A stretch of 64,000 nt of DNA from Hansschlegelia quercus (lineage in GTDB: Bacteria; Pseudomonadota; Alphaproteobacteria; Rhizobiales; Methylopilaceae): NCBI RefSeq assembly GCF_004310425.1, contig NZ_SIUB01000005.1:239464-303463 (forward strand). Direction: 5' to 3'. A program made the translations under genes and the position numbers. Under the pieces are notes generated by a model. It was not told the origin of the DNA. It was given only the letters and a program-made list of their open reading frames with translations, and searched no databases. This document shows, in pieces, positions 7,896 to 16,271 of the stretch. Every line of letters starts with the position of its first letter. Position 1 is the first letter of the stretch.

Positions 7896-8989
7896 CCCTC
7901 ATCTCCGCCCTCTGGCCGCTGATCCGCCCGGCCGTCCATCTGCTGGACGCCGAGCGCGCCCATGAGAAGACGCTGTCGGTCCTCGCCCGTCTGCCTTTCC
8001 GAGCGCCGCCGGCTTTCGATCCGCGCCTGAGGGTGCGGGCCTTCGGGCTCGATTTCCCGAACCCGATCGGCCTCGCCGCGGGCTTCGACAAGGACGCCGT
8101 CGCCCCCGACGCAATGCTCGGCTTCGGGTTCGGCTTCGTCGAGATCGGCTCCGTCACGCCCCGTCGGCAGTCCGGCAATCCGAAGCCTCGCCTGTTTCGC
8201 CTGGCCGCGGACCGCGCGGTGGTGAACCGGCTGGGCTTCAACAATGAGGGCGCCGCGGCGGCCCTCGAACGCCTGAAGACCCGGCGCGGACGGCGGGGGC
8301 TCGTCGGCGTCAATGTCGGCGCGAACAAGGATTCCGCGGACCGCGCTGCGGACTACGTGACGGGCGTGAAGACCTTCGCGCAGGACGCGGCTTTCTTCAC
8401 CGTCAACGTCTCCTCGCCCAACACGCCGGGCCTGCGCGACCTGCAGGCGCGCGCGGCTCTCGACGATCTCGTCGCGCGCGTGATCGCGGCCCGCGACGAG
8501 ACCGCAGCACGGGGACCGCGCCGGCCGATCCTGCTCAAGATCGCACCCGACCTCGATCTCGCCGGGATCGAAGACGTGGTGTCGGTGGCGCGCGCGCGGG
8601 GGCTCGACGGCCTCGTGGTCTCGAACACCACCCTCGCCCGACCGGCGTCTCTTCGCGCCCCCCAGGCGACCGAGACTGGCGGCCTCTCCGGCGCGCCGCT
8701 TCTCAGGCGCGCGAACTGGGCGCTGGCCGAGGCCTATCTGCGGATGGAGGGCGCCATGCCGCTCGTCGGCGTCGGGGGAGTCGGTTCGGGCGCCGACGCG
8801 CTGTCGAAAATCCGCGCCGGCGCAACGCTGATCGAGCTCTACACCGCGCTGGTCTATGAAGGCCCGGGCCTCGCCGCCCGCATCGCGCGCGAACTCACGG
8901 CCGCTCTCGACCGAGAGGGCGCAAAATCGCTCGAAGACTTTGTCGGCCGCGACGCCGCGGCTGTCGCGGCGGCCGGGCCCGAGGTCTGA
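7892..8989 (+). CDS. pyrD: Dihydroorotate dehydrogenase (quinone), class 2
   Basis: 365 residues from the GTG at 7892, which overlaps the DUF952 stop by 4 bp. The N-terminal membrane-association helix of class 2 enzymes is present (ISALWPLIRPAVHLLDAERAHE). It is followed by the FMN barrel: NPIGLAAGFDKD, GSVTPRRQSGNPKPRLFR, NRLGFNNEG, the catalytic Ser in VNVSSPNTPGLRDLQ, KIAPDLD, VSNTT and VGVGGVGSG. It oxidises dihydroorotate to orotate with ubiquinone at the inner membrane, the fourth step of UMP synthesis. The DUF952-pyrD pairing is common in Hyphomicrobiales. The stop is 4 bp from the end of the convergent flavoenzyme gene. Confidence 0.97.
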   Translation: MTLISALWPLIRPAVHLLDAERAHEKTLSVLARLPFRAPPAFDPRLRVRAFGLDFPNPIGLAAGFDKDAVAPDAMLGFGFGFVEIGSVTPRRQSGNPKPRLFRLAADRAVVNRLGFNNEGAAAALERLKTRRGRRGLVGVNVGANKDSADRAADYVTGVKTFAQDAAFFTVNVSSPNTPGLRDLQARAALDDLVARVIAARDETAARGPRRPILLKIAPDLDLAGIEDVVSVARARGLDGLVVSNTTLARPASLRAPQATETGGLSGAPLLRRANWALAEAYLRMEGAMPLVGVGGVGSGADALSKIRAGATLIELYTALVYEGPGLAARIARELTAALDREGAKSLEDFVGRDAAAVAAAGPEV

Positions 8990-8993
8990 AGCC

Positions 8994-10160
8994 TCAGCCG
9001 AGCCGGGCGAGCGAGAAGGGCGAGAAGTCGATCGGGCTTGCGCCCGTCGTCACCCGCGCCGCGACCGCGTGACCGATGCCGGCGGAATGCTTGAAGCCGT
9101 GGCCTGAGCAGGCCGAGACCACGAGGATCCGGTCGGCGGCCGGATGGTCGTCGATGATGAACGCGAAGTCCGGCGTCACCGTGTAGACGCAGGCCGCCGC
9201 CTTCACCGCGCGCGGCGAGACGCCCGCGAGACGCCCCTCCACATGCGTCCGGAACATCGCCGCCGATTCCTCAGGCCGAACCGTCCGTTCGACGGAATCC
9301 GCAGTGGTCTCCGCCTCATACTGCTCGGTCGCCACCTTGACGCGGCTGTCGCCGGGCAAGGGCGGGAAGCCGTAGAGATAGTCTGTGTCGCCGGTCCCAT
9401 GCATCCACACAAAAACGGGCGACCGCTCGGAGAACGCTGCGTCAGGCTCCATCTCGAACCAGTGCAGGACCTGGCGCTTGACCGACAGCAGCCGGTCGAA
9501 CGGGCTCCCGAGCAGCGGCCCGATCCATGCGCCGGCCGAGACGATGGCGCGCGACGCCCGCACGATCCCCGACGAGGTGACGACCTCCACGCCATCGCCG
9601 ATTTGGGTGATGGAGGTGACGGTCTCGCCTGTCCTCATCGTCGCGCCGTGCCGCTGCGCGATGGTCAGCGCCGCGGCGATGCAGCGCTCCGGCCGCACAT
9701 AGCCGCCGCCGGGCTCGAAGCATCCGACAGTGTCGTCGTCGACCAGGAATTGCGGGAAGCGCCGGCGGATTTCGTCGGCCGCCAGCATCTCGTGCGGGAT
9801 TGAGAACGCCTTTGCGGTGGCTGCGGTGGCGCGGACGAAATCCGGTTTGCCGTGATGCGAATTCGCGCCCTTCCCCATGATCAGCGCGCCACATTCGACG
9901 AGCAGGCTTTCGCCGGTCTCTTCCTCCAGCGCGCGCCATATCTCATGCGACTTCATCACGAAGGGCGCGAGCGCCGCGCCCTCGCCCACCGCCTGCCGGG
10001 TGATGCGGGTCTCGCCATGGCTGGAGCCGAGATCGTGCGGCGGCGCGAACCGGTCGATCCCGACCGCCTTCACGCCGCGGCGCGCGAGCTCCGCCAGAGC
10101 GGCAGCCCCCATCGCACCCAGCCCGACGACTGCGACGTCGGCGTGAATGGGGTCTGCCAT
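8994..10160 (-). CDS. Sarcosine oxidase / N-methyltryptophan oxidase-like flavoenzyme
   Basis: 388 residues from the ATG at 10160 (MADPIHADVAVVGLGAMG); the frame extends upstream without a better start. The DAO/MSOX fold shows GLGAMG (13-18) for FAD, SSHGETRITRQA, and ACVYTVTPDFAFIIDD, whose Cys matches the residue that binds FAD covalently in monomeric sarcosine oxidase and MTOX. CSGHGFKHSAGIG sits near the end. It probably oxidises a secondary N-methyl amino acid to the amine, formaldehyde and H2O2; the substrate is not determined. It is about 39 kb from the methylamine genes, so no functional link can be claimed from position. Confidence 0.88.
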   Translation of the reverse strand: MADPIHADVAVVGLGAMGAAALAELARRGVKAVGIDRFAPPHDLGSSHGETRITRQAVGEGAALAPFVMKSHEIWRALEEETGESLLVECGALIMGKGANSHHGKPDFVRATAATAKAFSIPHEMLAADEIRRRFPQFLVDDDTVGCFEPGGGYVRPERCIAAALTIAQRHGATMRTGETVTSITQIGDGVEVVTSSGIVRASRAIVSAGAWIGPLLGSPFDRLLSVKRQVLHWFEMEPDAAFSERSPVFVWMHGTGDTDYLYGFPPLPGDSRVKVATEQYEAETTADSVERTVRPEESAAMFRTHVEGRLAGVSPRAVKAAACVYTVTPDFAFIIDDHPAADRILVVSACSGHGFKHSAGIGHAVAARVTTGASPIDFSPFSLARLG

Positions 10161-10275
10161 GGATCGCGCTCCGCTCTCGTGAACGGCGCGAAACATTGGC
10201 CAGCGCGAACATCCTCGCAACAAGGAAGCTGCGGGATAAGGAAAGCTTATTCAGACAATGCCGCGGGACGGCCGA

Positions 10276-10560
10276 TTACGCCCGCCCGGAGCCCATCCTC
10301 AGGATCCGCAGCACGATCCAGATCGGGATGACGATCACCGCTCCAATCAGGAAATAGCGCCCGATCGCGCGCAGGACGTGGGCGCTGTTGTGCAGCACGT
10401 CCTCCAGCACCCTGCCCATCCAGCGGAACAGCTCGAAGGCGTTGAGGTCGAGCTGGTCAAGGATCAGCCCGACGATCACGCAGAGCAGCAGAAGGCGGAG
10501 CAGCACGCCGAGCGGCGAGCCGCCGAAGAAGCGGGAGACGCCCGAAGAGCCGGTAGCCAT
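10276..10560 (-). CDS. Small integral membrane protein, unknown function
   Basis: 94 residues with two hydrophobic segments: about 17-36 (LGVLLRLLLLCVIVGLILDQ) and 70-86 (FLIGAVIVIPIWIVLRIL). Between them lies an amphipathic stretch, LDLNAFELFRWMGRVLEDVLH. I recognise it only as a conserved small alphaproteobacterial membrane protein of unknown function. It starts 10 bp after the lysK stop on the same strand, so the two are probably cotranscribed. Nothing in the sequence suggests a catalytic role. Confidence 0.75.
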   Translation of the reverse strand: MATGSSGVSRFFGGSPLGVLLRLLLLCVIVGLILDQLDLNAFELFRWMGRVLEDVLHNSAHVLRAIGRYFLIGAVIVIPIWIVLRILRMGSGRA

Positions 10561-10570
10561 TTTCGTCTCC

Positions 10571-12226
10571 TCAGGCCGCCTGGGCCAGTTCGCCGGCGAG
10601 CGCGCGCTGGATCAAGGCGCGCGTCTCCGGCACGCCGTAGAGCGCGACGAAGGAGCCGAAGCGCGGGCCCTTTTCCTGGCCGATCAGCGTGCGATAGAGC
10701 GCGGAGAACCAGTCCTGGCTGACGCCGGGCCGTTCCGGCGTCGCGCCCTTGGCGGCAAAGTCCTGGTAGCGTGGCACGGCGCGGGCGACGTCGTAGAGCG
10801 CGTTCTGCACGGCCTCGGCCGGCGCGTCCGCCGGCAGCGCGCCGAGCGCCGCGTCGAGGCGTTCGAGCGCGGCGCGCTCAACCTCGTCGGGCGCAGCGAA
10901 GCGCTTGGTCGGCTTCACGTGATCCTCGTAATAGCGCAGCGCGTAGCCGACGAGTTCGTCGAGCTTCGGGTGCGTCTCGGGCGTCACGCCGGCTGCGTAG
11001 CGGCCGATGAAGCCCCACAGCACCGCCCGGTTTTCCGCGTTCGAGGCCGAGACGAGGTTGAGCAGCAGCGCGAACGTCACCGGCATGTCAATGACCGGAG
11101 GTTCGCCGGAATGGATGTGCCAGACCGGATTGCCCAGCTTCTGCTTGCCCTCCTGCCGGCCGAAGCCGCCGAGGAACTGGAAATACTCGTCGACCGCGCG
11201 CGGGATGACGTCGAAGTGCAGCTTCTTCGCCTCGCGCGGCTTGTGATACATGTAGAGCGACAGGCTCTCGGGACTGGCATAGGCGAGCCACTCATCGATC
11301 GTCAGGCCGTTGCCCTTCGACTTCGAGATCTTCTGGCCCTTCTCGTCGAGGAACAGCTCGTAGTTGAAGCCTTCCGGGGCGACGCCGCCGAGCGCGCGAC
11401 AGATCTCGCCGGCGAGCTTGACGCTGTCGATCAGGTCCTTGCCGGCCATCTCGTAATCGACCTCGAGCGCCGTCCAGCGCATCGCCCAGTCCGGCTTCCA
11501 CTGCAGCTTGGCCTCGCCGCCCGTCACCTTGGTTTCGAAGCGCTCAGCCGTCTCCGGGTCGCGCCAGACGATCGAGTGGTTCGCGACGTTCCGCTCCTCG
11601 ATCGGCACCTGCATGACGATGCGGGTCTTGGGGTGGATCGGCAGGAAGGGCGAGTAGGTCGAGGCCCGCTCCGCGCGCAGCGACGGCAGCATGATCTCCA
11701 TGACCGCGTCGAAGCGCTCGAGCATGCGCACCAGCACCTCGTCAAACCGGCCTTCGCGGTAATAGTCGGTGGAGGAAGCGAACTCGTAGTCGAAGCCGAA
11801 GCGGTCGAGAAAAGCGCGCAGCCGCGCATTGTTCGCCCGCCCGAAGGAGCCTTCTGGGCTGCCGAACGGATCCGGCACCTCCGTCAGCGGCTTGCCGAGG
11901 TTGGCCGCCAGCAGCGCTTGGTTCGGCACGTTGTCCGGCACCTTCCGAAGGCCGTCCATGTCATCGGAGAAGCACAACAGCCGCGTCGGGACCTTGTCCT
12001 CGGTCAGCGTGCGGAAGGCGTGGCGCACCATGGTCGTGCGCGCGACCTCCCCGAACGTGCCGATATGCGGCAGGCCCGACGGGCCATAGCCGGTCTCGAA
12101 CAGCACCGGACCATCCTTCGGCCGCTTCTTCAGCCGCTCGACGAGTTTGCGCGCCTCTTCGAACGGCCAGGCGTTCGAAGTGCGGGCGATCTCGGCCAAG
12201 GCGGAGTCGAAGGCGAAGTCGGTCAT
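10571..12226 (-). CDS. lysK: Lysyl-tRNA synthetase, class I
   Basis: 551 residues. It is the class I (archaeal-type) LysRS found in many alphaproteobacteria. The HIGH-like motif is [12 protein letters not shown] (about 49-60) and the KMSKS motif is [12 protein letters not shown]. The Rossmann core also carries [22 protein letters not shown] and IPEE-type Zn-region residues, and the C-terminal alpha-helical anticodon-binding domain is present. It charges tRNA-Lys. A small membrane protein follows at 10 bp. The 74 bp to the next upstream gene show no obvious strong promoter. Confidence 0.96.
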   Translation of the reverse strand: MTDFAFDSALAEIARTSNAWPFEEARKLVERLKKRPKDGPVLFETGYGPSGLPHIGTFGEVARTTMVRHAFRTLTEDKVPTRLLCFSDDMDGLRKVPDNVPNQALLAANLGKPLTEVPDPFGSPEGSFGRANNARLRAFLDRFGFDYEFASSTDYYREGRFDEVLVRMLERFDAVMEIMLPSLRAERASTYSPFLPIHPKTRIVMQVPIEERNVANHSIVWRDPETAERFETKVTGGEAKLQWKPDWAMRWTALEVDYEMAGKDLIDSVKLAGEICRALGGVAPEGFNYELFLDEKGQKISKSKGNGLTIDEWLAYASPESLSLYMYHKPREAKKLHFDVIPRAVDEYFQFLGGFGRQEGKQKLGNPVWHIHSGEPPVIDMPVTFALLLNLVSASNAENRAVLWGFIGRYAAGVTPETHPKLDELVGYALRYYEDHVKPTKRFAAPDEVERAALERLDAALGALPADAPAEAVQNALYDVARAVPRYQDFAAKGATPERPGVSQDWFSALYRTLIGQEKGPRFGSFVALYGVPETRALIQRALAGELAQAA

Positions 12227-12299
12227 GTCGATGCGTAGTCCGGTCAGATCGGGCGAGTGTTTAAGAACGCGCGGGAAAATGCGTCAACGTCAGGGCCTC

Positions 12300-13157
12300 T
12301 CACCAGATCCCGATCGGGAAATGCTTGAGGTAGATCTCGGCGAACGCGCCGCTTTCGTCGAGCCGCTGCAGCGCATAATCGATCGCCTGCCTCAGCTTCT
12401 CGTCGCCGGGCTTCAGCAGCGCGCCGACGCCCTCGCCGAAATAGCGCGCGTCGACGTAAGGCCCGCCGACGAAGCGGCAGCACCCGGACGACGCCGTGCC
12501 GTTCAGCCAGAAGGCGAGCGAGACCGCATCGCCGAACACGAAATCGGCCTGTCCGTCCTTCACGGCGGCGCGCGCCTCGTCGGCTTTCTCGAAGGCCTTG
12601 AGCTCCACGGCCGGGAAGAACGCCTTGAGGTAAGCCTCATGCGCAGATCCTGCGACCACCGCGACGCGCTTGCCCTTGAGCGCCGGGGCCGAGACCTCGC
12701 CCGGCGTCTCGTTGCGCGCGACGAAGCGCGCCGGCGTCTGGTGCACGCGCTCCGTCATCAGGAAGCGCGTGCGCAAGGCGGGCGTCGGACGGACCATGGC
12801 GAGGATCACGTCGGCTTGCCGCTTGTCGATCGTGTCGAGCAGCGCGTCCCAGCGCCAGGCCTGCAGCGTGCAGGCGAGGCCGAGCTCCGTACAGACCGCG
12901 CGCGCGAGGTCGACGGCGAAGCCCGCGGGCTGCCCGTCCGCGTCGATGTAGTGGAACGGCGGATAGTCGTCGCCGGTCGCCCATTTGACGATGCGCCCGG
13001 CCGGCAGATCCGGCCGCTCGATGCGCGCGCCGGGGTCCGAGAAGCGAGGGATCGGCACGCTTTCGGCCGCTCGCGCGCCGCTTGCTCCGAACAGAGCCAG
13101 CGCGCCGGCGACCAAGATCGCGACGAGAGGTTGAAAATGACTCGACTCTGCGCCCAT
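12300..13157 (-). CDS. Orphan family 3 solute-binding protein
   Basis: 285 residues. A Sec signal peptide covers about 1-30 (FQPLVAILVAGALALFG ... ARAAES). The SBP_bac_3 fold follows: WATGDDYPPFHYIDADGQPAGF, DLARAVCTELGLAC, WDALLDTIDKRQADVILAMV, and the late lobe with GDAVSLAFWL and LLKPGDEKLRQAIDYALQRLDESG. Such proteins normally deliver amino acids to an ABC importer or sit in sensory pathways. No permease or ATPase gene is adjacent, so it works with a distant transporter or as a sensor. Its start is 73 bp from the divergent glycosyltransferase. Ligand unknown. Confidence 0.85.
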   Translation of the reverse strand: MGAESSHFQPLVAILVAGALALFGASGARAAESVPIPRFSDPGARIERPDLPAGRIVKWATGDDYPPFHYIDADGQPAGFAVDLARAVCTELGLACTLQAWRWDALLDTIDKRQADVILAMVRPTPALRTRFLMTERVHQTPARFVARNETPGEVSAPALKGKRVAVVAGSAHEAYLKAFFPAVELKAFEKADEARAAVKDGQADFVFGDAVSLAFWLNGTASSGCCRFVGGPYVDARYFGEGVGALLKPGDEKLRQAIDYALQRLDESGAFAEIYLKHFPIGIW

Positions 13158-13230
13158 CGCGTTCTTAACTTTTCGTTAGGGAATGAACGCGTGCGGGCGG
13201 GGAGCCCGCACCTTTCCGGGGGCGGAAAGC

Positions 13231-15153
13231 ATGATGGCGGCGATCGACGCTGTCTTGAACGGCGAAGCCGGCATAGCGCCGGCGCGCTCTGCTTTCTACG
13301 ATCGCCGGTCTATCGCCCCCTCGCCTGCAACGCCATGGCTCCCGTTCGACCTCGCTCTGCTCGCGCAGAATGGCGTCCCGCCGGGACCGCTGCTCGCGGC
13401 CATGCGCCGCGCTGAACTCACCGGCTGCGAGCCGCTCGACGCGCTGATCGCCTCCGGCGCTATCGCAGAGGACTCGATCATAGAGGCGCTCGCGCATGGT
13501 CTTGGGGCCCGCGTCGCCGATGGGAGCGACCACGACGGTCCGCCGATCGACGCCGAAATGTGCGGGCAGGCTTTGCGATCCGGCCATGTCCTGCTGTTCG
13601 ACACGGCAGGCCGCTTGACCCTCCACGTCGCTGCGCGGGGCCGTCATATGGCGCAGCTCGCGCTTGACGCGCGCGGACGCCGGATGACGATCGCCGTGTC
13701 CTCGCCGCGCGCCTTCGCCGATCTCGTGATCGCACGCGCGGGACACGCGCTCGCCGCCCATGCCAGCGAGGGGCCGTCGCTGGTCGATCCCTCGCTCTCG
13801 GTGCGCGACGGACTGCCGGCGGTCGACGCCCGGCTGCGCTTTGTCGTCGCCGGACTGACCTTCGCAGCCTTCGCCGCGACCTTTGCGCTCGATATCGCGG
13901 GCGGCATGGTTCTCGGCATGACGAGCCTGCTGTTCGCGACGCTCAACCTGTTCCGCCTCTACGTGGCCTGCACGCCGCCGTCTCCCGAGCGCCCAATGCG
14001 GCGCGACGACGACCGCACGCTGCCTGTCTACACCGTGCTGGTCCCGCTCGCGAGGGAGGCGGCGGTCGTTCCCGGCCTGATGGCCGCGCTCGAGCGGCTC
14101 GACTATCCGCCGGAAAAGCTCGACATCAAGATCCTCGTCGAGGCCGGCGACGCTGAAACCCTGTTCGCGCTGGAGCGGCGGCCGCCGCGCGCCGGTGTCG
14201 AGGTTCTGATGCTGCCGCCGGGCGGGCCGCGCACCAAGCCGCGGGCGCTGAACGCAGGCCTCATCGCCGCCCGCGGACGGTATCTCGCGGTGTTCGACGC
14301 CGAGGATCAGCCCGAGCCCGGCCAGCTCCGCGAAGCGATCCAGGCCTTCGCCACCGGCCCCACGGATCTCGCCTGCGTGCAGGCTCGGCTCGCAATCGAC
14401 AATATCGGGGATGGCTGGCTCGCGCGCCAATTCGCCATTGAATACGCCGCGCTGTTCGACGTGGTGGTGCCGGCGCTCGCTCGGCTCGGGCTCCCGATCG
14501 CGCTCGGCGGCACCTCGAACCACTTTGACGTCAAAGTCCTGCGCAAGGTCGGCGGCTGGGACGCCGGCAACGTGACGGAGGACGCCGATCTCGGCCTGCG
14601 TCTCGCGCGCTTCGGCTATCGGACGGGCGCGATCGCCTCGACGACCTTCGAGGAATCGACCACGCGACTGAAGCCCTGGATCAGACAGCGCACCCGCTGG
14701 ATGAAGGGGTTTATGGTCACCACGCTGGTGCACGCGCTCAACCCGCGCGGGCTGGGACGGCTCGGCGCCCTCAACCTGGCGGCGGCCGGCGCGCTGGTCG
14801 GCGGGGTGGCGCTCACCGCGCTCGCTTATCCCGCGGTGCTCGCGCTTTTCGTATGGCGCGCGATCGACGGTTCGCTGCTTGCGCCCGCCGAGTCGCTTGC
14901 TGGCATGACCTTCGCCGGACTCTGCGGGGCGAGCCTCGTGATCGGCTATTCGACCGCGCTCGCCTGCGCGTGGATGGGGCTGGAGCGTCGCGGGCTCGGG
15001 CGGCTGACCGGCGATCTGGCGCTGATGCCCGCCTACTGGCTGCTGGTCGGGATCGCCGCGTGGCGCGCGCTCTGGCAGATCGCGAAGGGCGAGACCAGCC
15101 AGTGGGAGAAGACCGCCCACGGCGTCTCGCGCCGCAGGACGCCTCACCCGTAA
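13231..15153 (+). CDS. GT2 glycosyltransferase, membrane beta-glycan synthase-like
   Basis: 640 residues from the first of two adjacent ATGs at 13231 (a further in-frame ATG exists at 13183). Residues 45-110 resemble the N-terminal GspE-like domain (AQNGVPPGPLLAAMRR, GCEPLDALIASGAIAEDSI) seen in a rhizobial subgroup. Two TM helices lie near 205-250, then a processive GT-A domain: DAEDQPEPGQL, a GGTSNHF acceptor region, EDADLG and QRTRWMKGF (the D,D,D,QxxRW set of cellulose, curdlan and glucan synthases). C-terminal TM segments follow. It probably extrudes a polysaccharide; no bcsB- or cyclic-di-GMP-effector-type gene accompanies it. Its end overlaps the convergent SCO gene by 10 bp. Confidence 0.85.
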   Translation: MMAAIDAVLNGEAGIAPARSAFYDRRSIAPSPATPWLPFDLALLAQNGVPPGPLLAAMRRAELTGCEPLDALIASGAIAEDSIIEALAHGLGARVADGSDHDGPPIDAEMCGQALRSGHVLLFDTAGRLTLHVAARGRHMAQLALDARGRRMTIAVSSPRAFADLVIARAGHALAAHASEGPSLVDPSLSVRDGLPAVDARLRFVVAGLTFAAFAATFALDIAGGMVLGMTSLLFATLNLFRLYVACTPPSPERPMRRDDDRTLPVYTVLVPLAREAAVVPGLMAALERLDYPPEKLDIKILVEAGDAETLFALERRPPRAGVEVLMLPPGGPRTKPRALNAGLIAARGRYLAVFDAEDQPEPGQLREAIQAFATGPTDLACVQARLAIDNIGDGWLARQFAIEYAALFDVVVPALARLGLPIALGGTSNHFDVKVLRKVGGWDAGNVTEDADLGLRLARFGYRTGAIASTTFEESTTRLKPWIRQRTRWMKGFMVTTLVHALNPRGLGRLGALNLAAAGALVGGVALTALAYPAVLALFVWRAIDGSLLAPAESLAGMTFAGLCGASLVIGYSTALACAWMGLERRGLGRLTGDLALMPAYWLLVGIAAWRALWQIAKGETSQWEKTAHGVSRRRTPHP

Positions 15154-15734
15154 CGGCGGATCTCGGCGGCTATCTCTTCCGGCGATCGCTTCATGTTGAG
15201 CGGCGCGACGAAAGCGCCGTTGCGGTCCATGAGATAGACGACCGCGGTGTGGTCCATCGTGTAGTCGCCGCCTTCGAGCGGGACCTTCTTCCGGAACACG
15301 CGATAGGCCTTGACGATGGCGTCGACCTGCTCGGGCGAGCCGGTGAAGCCGCGGATCAGCGGCGAGAAGCTGGAGAGGTAGCCCTTCATCACCTCGGGCG
15401 TGTCGCGTTCGGGATCGACGGTGACGAACACCCCGCCGACCTTCTGCGCATCCGCGCCCATGGCGTTGAACGCCTGCGTCAGCTCGAACAGCGCCGTCGG
15501 GCAGACGTCCGGGCAATGGGTGAAGCCGAAGAACACGACATGCGGCTTGCCCTTGAGATCCTGCTCGGTCACGGCCTTGCCGTCCTGGTCGACCATCTTG
15601 AACGGCCCGCCGATGGTCGAGGCCTGCGTCGCGAGCTCGCCGCCGCCGCGCAGCATGAAAGCGGCGCCGACGAGCGCGACCGCGCCGATCACGAAGGCGA
15701 CGGCGCCGGCGATGAAGGCCGTGCGGGAGGACAT
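15144..15734 (-). CDS. SCO1/SenC-family copper chaperone for cytochrome oxidase
   Basis: 196 residues. An N-terminal membrane anchor (AFIAGAVAFVIGAVALVGAAFML, about 6-28) is followed by a periplasmic thioredoxin fold. The copper-binding Cys pair lies in GFTHCPDVCPTAL and the third ligand His in YTMDHTAVVYLMD. VDPERDTPEVMKGYL is typical of the family. SCO proteins load CuA of cytochrome oxidase subunit II or act as thiol reductases. The caa3-type oxidase genes lie at 37-42.7 kb, not adjacent, so the partner could be that oxidase or another one. Confidence 0.93.
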   Translation of the reverse strand: MSSRTAFIAGAVAFVIGAVALVGAAFMLRGGGELATQASTIGGPFKMVDQDGKAVTEQDLKGKPHVVFFGFTHCPDVCPTALFELTQAFNAMGADAQKVGGVFVTVDPERDTPEVMKGYLSSFSPLIRGFTGSPEQVDAIVKAYRVFRKKVPLEGGDYTMDHTAVVYLMDRNGAFVAPLNMKRSPEEIAAEIRRYG

Positions 15735-15907
15735 CGGGCGATAACTCCACTCGGAAATTGGCGGGCACGGGGCGAACCCGGCTTTTGCGCATGCTCTACT
15801 CGCAACCGCCTAGCCCGTCGACAGTCCGCCGGTCACGAGCCCGCGCAGTAACGCCGGCGCCGCGCTTGTCCCGCGCCCGCCGCCCCCTTATGATCGCGCC
15901 GCGCTCC

Positions 15908-15981
15908 GCGGGCGTAGTTCAATGGTAGAACGGCAGCTTCCCAAGCTGCATACGAGGGTTCGATTCCCTTCGCCCGCTCCA
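15908..15981 (+). tRNA. tRNA-Gly (anticodon CCC)
   Basis: 74 nt including an encoded CCA. The acceptor arms are GCGGGCG and CGCCCGC, the D-arm contains AGTTCAATGGTAGAAC, the anticodon stem GCAGC/GCTGC encloses TTCCCAA (anticodon CCC), and the T-arm is GAGGGTTCGATTCCCTT. It reads GGG. It stands alone in the gap between the SCO gene and the GMC oxidoreductase. The 290 bp after it hold no gene; the distal part is the promoter region of the catabolic island. No integrase follows, so this is not obviously an island attachment site. Confidence 0.97.
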
Positions 15982-16201
15982 GGCTCCTGGCGGTTCACGC
16001 CAGGTCGCTCGATCCGCCATTCTGCGAAATCAGCGCCCCCGAACCGGCCTCGCGCCGGGATCCCCGACAAGAGAGCCGGCGCACCAGCTTCGCCAGAGTC
16101 GCGTCATAAAGCGGCGTAACGGCCCTCTGGCTGCCTGCACAATCGGCGCCTCTGTTCCCTCGCGCAGCCTAGCGCCCCACCGCGGCTAGGCGCGCGGCGC
16201 G

Positions 16202-16239
16202 TTGGCATGAAACGTGAAACGGAGAATGCGAAGCATACT
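16202..16239. promoter_or_regulatory. Candidate operator/promoter block upstream of the GMC oxidoreductase
   Basis: TTGGCA at 16202 is followed 26 bp later by GCGAAGCATACT (16228-16239), 33 bp before the GMC start. The same two elements, TTGGCA and GCGAAGTATGCT, recur with 25-bp spacing in the marR/amidohydrolase intergenic region at 22874-22914. The 12-mer here is also identical to the reverse complement of the palindrome there. A regulator common to both transcription units, most simply the MarR protein at 22324-22845, is inferred. Confidence 0.5.
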
Positions 16240-16271
16240 GCCTATTTCGATGCGGACGTCTGAAGAAACGA

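Noticed and set aside
13165..15792. An 875-residue open frame on the minus strand opposite the glycosyltransferase
   Set aside because: Low-complexity Arg/Ala/Glu-rich translation with no domain, fully antisense to a clear GT2 gene and overlapping the SCO gene out of frame. It is a by-product of high GC.
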